Source of the DNA: Niabella sp.
Lineage (GTDB): Bacteria > Bacteroidota > Bacteroidia > Chitinophagales > Chitinophagaceae
Assembly: GCA_017744795.1 (NCBI GenBank)
Contig: JAGIAQ010000013.1
Location: forward strand, 1-50,293
Direction of reading: 5' to 3'
DNA: 50,293 bases
In this document: positions 46,085 through 50,293 of the stretch, in pieces
Layout of the letters: every line of letters begins with the position of its first letter
How positions within the stretch are numbered: the first letter of the stretch is position 1
Translations under genes and position numbers: made by a program
The notes under the pieces: generated by a model
What the model saw: the letters and a program-made list of their open reading frames with translations, nothing else
Told to the model about the DNA's origin: nothing
Database searches by the model: none

Positions 46085-47803
46085 TCACCACGTAAACCGG
46101 AGGAGGGCCACGCCCTGGCGGGGAAGCTGAAAAGCAACGGTGGCCAGCCCTCCGGCAGTCTTAACCGGCTGTTGCGGGCGCAATTGCTGTAGCTGACCAG
46201 ATCGTTTCAATTCCGCGACCTGTGCCGCCGAAGGTTGCTGTGGCGCTCCCATTTTTTTCCACACTTCATACGAATTACTGTGCGCGTCGTCAACCTGGTA
46301 TTGTTCCACCCGCACGCCTTTTGCAGGCAATCCTTTTACCTGAACGGTTACCGTTGCCGCAGGTGTGTGGATGTCATCATCATGATAATTCCATACCAAT
46401 ACTGTTGCTTCATGTGCTGTACCACAAGCGATCGCACTGATATCCGTATACTGCTTTCTGAAGCTGGAATCGACAGCCGTTCTTAAGTCATAGCCATGAT
46501 CTGAAACAGCCCGGACACGCATTCCCTTCATCATCCCAAACATCCGGAACACATTTAACACCGGCTTGTCAACCCCATTTGTGGCCAGGTCCCTGAATCC
46601 CCAAAACCAGGGCTGGTCCTCAAATTCAAATGCCCAGGAAACGGCTCCTTTGAAATGAATCTTATATTGATCTGCCAACTGGTATTCCCGGGCAAAGGAA
46701 GCCGCAGTGTAACTGGAATACATAGTTCCGTTCCGGTACGCATTTTCCGGATTGGTGTGCATGCCGCAGGCTGCGCAGCCTTCCGGGTCCGACTCTCCTA
46801 TAATAACCGGCAGCTCTTTTAACTGCGGATAAGAAGCAACAAATTTGAACCCGGCTTCAATATCTCTTAACTGGGTGCCCATATTCATACGAACATGCCC
46901 GTCCACCAACCTCGGCGCGCCCTTCGCGTGAAATAAAATTGCATCTATCGGCGTGCCTGTTTTTCCGGTGGCATAATTGATTTCGTAAAGGCAATGCTTC
47001 ACAAAGGCCTGCAGCCATTTTTGTGCATTAGCACTGGCCGTACCGGCAATATCTATTCCTCCTATTTTGGCTTCAGGCAGGGCCCGCTTTACTGCGGCAA
47101 CGGAATAGTCATACAATTTAAAATACTCTTCCATAGATCCTTTCCAGTAACCATTGGGTTCGTTCCAGACTTCCCAATACCAGGAGGCTACTTCTTTTGC
47201 ACCATACCGGGCAACACAATGTTTAACCCACTCGTACACCAATTGCCCCCATTTATTATAATCCTTTGGCGGATAAGCCCAGCCGGTCATGATGTTCCCA
47301 TAGGGATCTCCGGGCTGCCAGTGATGCCGGTAAGGTTCAGGGTGTGTAGACAATGCCTCGGGCATAAAGCCGATTTGTGCAAGCGGCTTCATCCCTCTTT
47401 TTATATAAGTATCAAAAATACTGTCAATAATGGTCCAGTTATAAACGGGGTTACCCTTTGCGTCTTCGGTGTAGGCATTAGTCGACCCCCATTTTAATGC
47501 AGCAGTTCCATCACCGGTTACCAGCAAACTATGACACCGCACATAAACCGGCACAGGCGACAACGCGGCCAATTCAGAAAGCAATTGCTTCCCGTCTTTC
47601 ATATAAGTATAATTGGGTTCATCATAGCCAAACCAGGCCCATACCGGCCACATCGGTCCAATACTTTGTTTCAGATCTACGTTGATCGAAGCCTGATCAG
47701 GGCTCGCTGCCGGCTGCGCTTCTGACCGAACAGATCCCATCGCGCAGCAAAAAAAAGAAAGACCAAAAAATAATTTCGCGTGCAGGCGCCATCGTTTGTT
47801 CAT
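46085..47803 (-). CDS. GH39-like clan A glycoside hydrolase
   Basis: A 572-aa exported TIM-barrel enzyme, signal peptide to about residue 30. The acid/base Glu is in SWYWEVWNEPNGYW (about 210) and the nucleophile Glu in PVIIGESDPEG (about 341), the clan A pattern. Overall it is nearest to GH39, with a C-terminal beta domain (EATVLVWNYHDDD..., RVEQYQVDDAHSNSYEVWKKMG). GH39 includes beta-xylosidases and arabinose-releasing enzymes, one of which acts on gum arabic arabinogalactan in bifidobacteria (from memory). A role on the same glycan is plausible but inferred. It is separated from GH2 by 83 bp that hold an operator, so each is its own unit. Confidence 0.82.
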   Translation of the reverse strand: MNKRWRLHAKLFFGLSFFCCAMGSVRSEAQPAASPDQASINVDLKQSIGPMWPVWAWFGYDEPNYTYMKDGKQLLSELAALSPVPVYVRCHSLLVTGDGTAALKWGSTNAYTEDAKGNPVYNWTIIDSIFDTYIKRGMKPLAQIGFMPEALSTHPEPYRHHWQPGDPYGNIMTGWAYPPKDYNKWGQLVYEWVKHCVARYGAKEVASWYWEVWNEPNGYWKGSMEEYFKLYDYSVAAVKRALPEAKIGGIDIAGTASANAQKWLQAFVKHCLYEINYATGKTGTPIDAILFHAKGAPRLVDGHVRMNMGTQLRDIEAGFKFVASYPQLKELPVIIGESDPEGCAACGMHTNPENAYRNGTMYSSYTAASFAREYQLADQYKIHFKGAVSWAFEFEDQPWFWGFRDLATNGVDKPVLNVFRMFGMMKGMRVRAVSDHGYDLRTAVDSSFRKQYTDISAIACGTAHEATVLVWNYHDDDIHTPAATVTVQVKGLPAKGVRVEQYQVDDAHSNSYEVWKKMGAPQQPSAAQVAELKRSGQLQQLRPQQPVKTAGGLATVAFQLPRQGVALLRFTW

Positions 47804-47862
47804 AACGGTGATATTCTATTGACCTGCCAATATACTTCATTAAATGCAGATGTCCGGGTGTT

Positions 47863-47885
47863 TATATTGTCTAAATTGCCCAGCC
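47863..47885. promoter_or_regulatory. Possible half operator ahead of the GH39 gene
   Basis: TATATTGT-CTAAATT shares the spacer of the site at 46038 exactly, but the right arm (GCCCAGCC) is lost. Only a half-site is supported. A weak -7-like TATATTGG lies at 47834-47827. Confidence 0.3.
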
Positions 47886-47927
47886 AGAAAGTCCATTTTA
47901 CACCGGAGCCCCGATTGCAACTATTGG

Positions 47928-47935
47928 TAATTTTG
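47928..47935 (+). promoter_or_regulatory. Candidate -7 box of the SRPBCC gene
   Basis: TAATTTTG, a perfect TAnnTTTG. Transcription would start near 47942, which favours the ATG at 47968 over the one at 47947. No -33 TTTG is at the right distance. Confidence 0.4.
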
Positions 47936-47967
47936 AAAATGCATTTATGATAAACAAAAATACTATT

Positions 47968-48894
47968 ATGAAAAAAGAAGATTTTACAACAACGATTTTG
48001 GTGAATTCCGCACCACAACAGGTTTTCGAAGCCATTAACAATGTACGGGGCTGGTGGTCTGAAAATATTGAAGGCGTCACAGACAAGCTCAACAGCGAAT
48101 TTTTATATCATTACCAGGATGTGCACCGGGCAAAAATAAAAATCACAGAGCTGGTGCCGGACAAAAAAATAGTGTGGCATGTGCTGGATAACTATTTTAA
48201 ATTCACAACTGATAAAACGGAATGGAAAAACACGCATATACAGTTTGAAATTTTTGAAAAAGAGGGTAAAACCGGGGTCACGTTTATACACATCGGATTG
48301 GTGCCCGAATACGAGTGTTTTAAAGTATGCCACGATGCCTGGACGCATTATATACAGGATAGTTTAAAGGAGCTCATTGAAACCGGCAAAGGCCGGCCAA
48401 CGCCAAAAGAAGCGGCTGCAGAACCCGTTCTTTCCTCTTCGCTAAATGATCTCAATACAGCAACTACCAAAAGTATTTGCCACCGGCTGCTCATTGAAGC
48501 GCCCGCCGAAATCGTGTACGAAGCGCTTACAACAGAAAAAGGCCTTGCCGGCTGGTGGACGCCCGAAACGAAAGCAAACCCTGTAACAGGAAGCATAGCG
48601 CGATTTGCTTTTGGGCCCGATTATTTTAAAGAAATGAGAATAACAGAGCTGAAGCCTTACAGCAAAGTGCAGTGGGTTTGTTTAAAAGCCTTTGAAGATT
48701 GGGTGGGCACTACGCTTACTTTTGAATTAGAGCCGCATAAAAAAGGGACCGTGCTCTTTTTTCATCACGATGGATGGAAGGCCTATACGCCCGAATTTGC
48801 ATCCTGCACCCATGACTGGGGTCTTTTTTTCCGAAGCCTGAAATTTCTTTGCGAAACCGGCAAGGGATTTCCTTATCCTGATTTTAATAAATAG
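47968..48894 (+). CDS. Tandem SRPBCC (AHSA1-type) domain protein
   Basis: A 308-aa cytosolic protein made of two START-like SRPBCC domains, probably binding small hydrophobic ligands. Domain 1 (about 1-145) contains FTTTILVNSAPQQVFEAINNVRGWWSENIEG and ends DAWTHYIQDSLKELIETGKGRP. Domain 2 (about 165-308) contains RLLIEAPAEIVYEALTTEKGLAGWWTPET, MRITELKPYSKVQWVC and the matching end WGLFFRSLKFLCETGKGFPYPDF. The repeated ends (ETGKGRP/ETGKGFP) show an internal duplication. No function is known for this arrangement. It is divergent from the polysaccharide locus and looks unrelated to it. I use ATG 47968; ATG 47947 is also in frame. Confidence 0.85.
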   Translation: MKKEDFTTTILVNSAPQQVFEAINNVRGWWSENIEGVTDKLNSEFLYHYQDVHRAKIKITELVPDKKIVWHVLDNYFKFTTDKTEWKNTHIQFEIFEKEGKTGVTFIHIGLVPEYECFKVCHDAWTHYIQDSLKELIETGKGRPTPKEAAAEPVLSSSLNDLNTATTKSICHRLLIEAPAEIVYEALTTEKGLAGWWTPETKANPVTGSIARFAFGPDYFKEMRITELKPYSKVQWVCLKAFEDWVGTTLTFELEPHKKGTVLFFHHDGWKAYTPEFASCTHDWGLFFRSLKFLCETGKGFPYPDFNK

Positions 48895-48953
48895 GTTTGT
48901 TATTTCCCTTTGCAGCAAATACTAACCGAATATAATCGGGGTCAATCTGCAAT

Positions 48954-49067
48954 AATTACGCGGCGCCTACAGAGCCGCCCCCCTAATATATCATTGTTTC
49001 TATAAACACGCAGCGCCTGACGGCGCTCAATTCTAAAAGCCGTAGCAAATGCCTCCTCTCTGAAAAC
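48954..49067. repeat. REP-like unit A, left of the transposase
   Basis: Order: a GGCGCC/GAGCC-type imperfect hairpin, about 25 bases, TTTCTATAAACACG, then AGCGCCTGACGGCGCT (6-bp stem, TGAC loop), ending TGAAAAC. It aligns along its whole length with 49707-49817 (unit A'), and is an inverted relative of the unit at 49165. Confidence 0.8.
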
Positions 49068-49164
49068 AAACGTGCGGGAACTAACGAGTCATCGATTACG
49101 TCTTCCAAAAAAACAGGCGCAACTTCCGGGCACCTTTGGCATATATTCATTAGGGTGAATAGCT

Positions 49165-49242
49165 TTCCTCCGTCAGGAGCACCGTGTTTATAGCAAGATT
49201 GAAGATGGATGTTCGGGCTCCATAAGAGCCGCGTGTTTATTC
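49165..49242. repeat. REP-like unit B, overlapping the transposase 3' end
   Basis: CTCCGTCAGGAGC hairpin, ACCGTGTTTATAGCAAGATT, GAAGATGGATGTTC, then GGGCTCCATAAGAGCC and GCGTGTTTATTC. It is nearly identical to 49841-49919. Its last bases provide the transposase stop codon (TTA at 49237-49239). Confidence 0.85.
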
Positions 49243-49698
49243 AACCCAGTCAAAAAGGTAACGTTCATCGAATGGAATGACGAATTTTTCCAAAAACTCA
49301 AGATACTCTTCTCTGAATGTTTTCCTTTGATGATGTTGTTCCTGGTTCAATACATATTTGCAAACAACATCGATTTGAGAGTGCCCGTAGGAGAATACGC
49401 CGTATCCTTTTTGCCAGTTAAAGCAGTCCTGAATCCATTTCTTTTCCTGAATGAAGTCATTGCTTTGCACTTTAATTTCCTTTACAAAATCAGATATCAG
49501 CACGGAAGGCTTGAACCCCACAAACAAATGAATATGATCCGGCATACAATGAACAGCGAGCATCTTCGCGTTTCTGGCTTGTACAAGTGCCGTTATATAT
49601 TTATGCAACTCTTCTTTATGTTGCCGGGGGATCAGATTACGTCTTCCCTGTACGGCAAATACAAACTGTAGATAGATTTGGGAAAAGGTGTTAGCCAT
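49237..49698 (-). CDS. Y1 tyrosine transposase (REP-associated / IS200-like TnpA)
   Basis: A 153-aa HUH-type transposase that nicks single-stranded DNA at hairpins. ATG 49698 (MANTFSQIYLQFVFAVQGRR) is the family start; the frame continues upstream to 49935, but that stretch is translated REP sequence. The HUH motif is HCMPDHIHLFVGF (His-Ile-His near residue 61), and the catalytic Tyr is in CKYVLNQEQHH (about 121). The C-terminus EKFVIPFDERYLFDWVE is typical of the Bacteroidota branch. There is no tnpB. It is bracketed on both sides by paired inverted REP-like units (A-B and A'-B'), the arrangement known for REP-associated transposases, where the enzyme probably spreads the repeats. Confidence 0.93.
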   Translation of the reverse strand: MANTFSQIYLQFVFAVQGRRNLIPRQHKEELHKYITALVQARNAKMLAVHCMPDHIHLFVGFKPSVLISDFVKEIKVQSNDFIQEKKWIQDCFNWQKGYGVFSYGHSQIDVVCKYVLNQEQHHQRKTFREEYLEFLEKFVIPFDERYLFDWVE

Positions 49699-49706
49699 AT
49701 CTATAG

Positions 49707-49817
49707 AATTTACGCGGCTCCTCCGGAGCCGGAATACTAATGTAACACTTTTTCTATAAACACGTGGCGCCTGACGGCGCTCAACCCTAAACGCAGCCAT
49801 TACTATTGCCTGAAAAC
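49707..49817. repeat. REP-like unit A', right of the transposase
   Basis: GGCTCC-TCC-GGAGCC hairpin, about 20 bases, TTTCTATAAACACG, then GGCGCCTGACGGCGCT, ending TGAAAAC. It is a direct repeat of unit A and lies just upstream of the transposase start codon. Confidence 0.85.
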
Positions 49818-49840
49818 GGGCAGGCATCAATAGATCTTCA

Positions 49841-49919
49841 ATTGCTCCGTCAGGAGCACCGTGTTTATAGCAAGATTGAAGATGGATGTTCCGGCTCCAT
49901 GGGAGCCGCGTGTTTATTC
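49841..49919. repeat. REP-like unit B'
   Basis: GCTCC-GTCA-GGAGC hairpin, the same 34-base linker as unit B (ACCGTGTTTATAGCAAGATT then GAAGATGGATGTTC), and a GGCTCC-ATG-GGAGCC hairpin. It is a direct repeat of unit B and an inverted relative of unit A'. Confidence 0.85.
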
Positions 49920-49982
49920 TATCCGAGCTGACCAATAAAACCCAAAGAACATTCGTATCTCAGTTCTAAACCGGCCGCCTCC

Positions 49983-50017
49983 AAAAGAAAACATCCAGCG
50001 GGTTTTCGCTGGATGTT
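49983..50017 (-). terminator. Rho-independent terminator of the gene at the window end
   Basis: On the minus strand ACATCCAGCG pairs perfectly with CGCTGGATGT across AAAACC and is followed by TTTCTTTT. It lies about 25 bases after the stop of the partial gene at 50040. Confidence 0.88.
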
Positions 50018-50039
50018 GAACAATAAAAATAAAATAGTA

Positions 50040-50293
50040 TTATTTTTTCAACGCCTCTTTTCCGGCTTCATATCCTGCTTTAGCGGCATTGGTCACCTTG
50101 GCTGCACCGTCTTTTACGGCGTTAATCCCCTCGGAGGCTTTTTCTTTCGCTTTGTTGCCCAATGCAGCCGATCCTTCTTTCACCTTATGCGCGGCATCTT
50201 TAAGATCCGCTTTTATGGAATCGCCCAGGCTCCGGAGCGAGCTGTCGGCCCCCTTAACTGTAGCTGTAACGCTATCCGAAGCCGCCTTTACGG
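50040..50293 (-). CDS. Lys/Ala-rich helical protein, C-terminal part only
   Basis: The gene enters from beyond the window; only the last 83 or so codons are present, ending ...GYEAGKEALKK then TAA. The visible part is one long amphipathic helix with repeats of the kind AAHKVKEGSAALGNKAKEK and NAVKDGAAKVTNAAKAG, like apolipoprotein/LEA-type or other coiled stress proteins. It is rich in Lys, Ala, Asp and Ser, with no Cys or Trp. Export cannot be judged without the N-terminus. A clear terminator follows. Function is unknown. Confidence 0.7.
   Translation of the reverse strand, partial: VKAASDSVTATVKGADSSLRSLGDSIKADLKDAAHKVKEGSAALGNKAKEKASEGINAVKDGAAKVTNAAKAGYEAGKEALKK

Noticed and set aside
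47863-47885. Sixth full copy of the shared operator before GH39
   Set aside because: Only the left arm and spacer match; the right arm is lost, so it is listed only as a possible half-site.
49699-49935. N-terminal extension of the transposase
   Set aside because: The extra 79 codons are translated REP sequence; the family start MANTFSQ is at 49698.

Overview
The window comes from a Bacteroidota bacterium, most likely the family Chitinophagaceae (Niabella/Chitinophaga type; this placement is inference). The evidence is a SusC/SusD pair, DUF4959/DUF5000- and DUF4998-type lipoproteins, a long (about 310 aa) NusB, promoters that fit the Bacteroidota consensus (-33 TTTG, -7 TAnnTTTG), and the intergenic repeat types common in that family. 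No rRNA, tRNA, CRISPR array or prophage was seen.

Left part (1-23.7 kb) is mostly housekeeping. In order: a secreted plug-domain protein; a secreted C1 cysteine peptidase; a YbiT-like ABC-F ATPase with one degenerate ATP site; about 900 bp of non-coding repeats; groEL and groES (minus strand), separated by a perfect 18-bp inverted repeat; nusB, a DUF1573 lipoprotein and yajC, then coaE; an unassigned 372-aa protein with kinase-like motifs; class II fructose-bisphosphate aldolase; an LLM flavin oxidoreductase; a UbiD-family decarboxylase; a small secreted protein; a dipeptide epimerase; a double universal stress protein; and a PAS histidine kinase followed by a single-domain response regulator. 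An 880-bp repeat-rich gap separates this part from the next.

The centre (23.7-47.8 kb) is a polysaccharide utilization locus, all on the minus strand. Its main operon runs susC, susD, two putative glycan-binding lipoproteins, GH43, a double GH43 and a GH51 carrying a half-propeller domain. Further units encode another GH51, a GH27, a GH2-GH16-DUF2264 operon and a GH39-like enzyme. The enzyme set points to an arabinose- and galactose-rich plant polysaccharide, with type II arabinogalactan the best guess. The regulator is not in the window. However, a 23-bp palindrome (TTAATTGT-N7-ACAATTAA) recurs ahead of the transcription units, at a fixed distance from the -7 box in two of them, and a LacI-type palindrome sits on the predicted susC start site. 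These look like the operators of a local regulon.

The right end (47.9-50.3 kb) holds a tandem SRPBCC-domain protein, a Y1 tyrosine transposase (REP-associated/IS200 type) bracketed by two pairs of inverted REP-like hairpin units, and the 3' end of a Lys/Ala-rich protein gene. A related REP unit lies 43 kb away in the repeat island upstream of the ABC-F gene.
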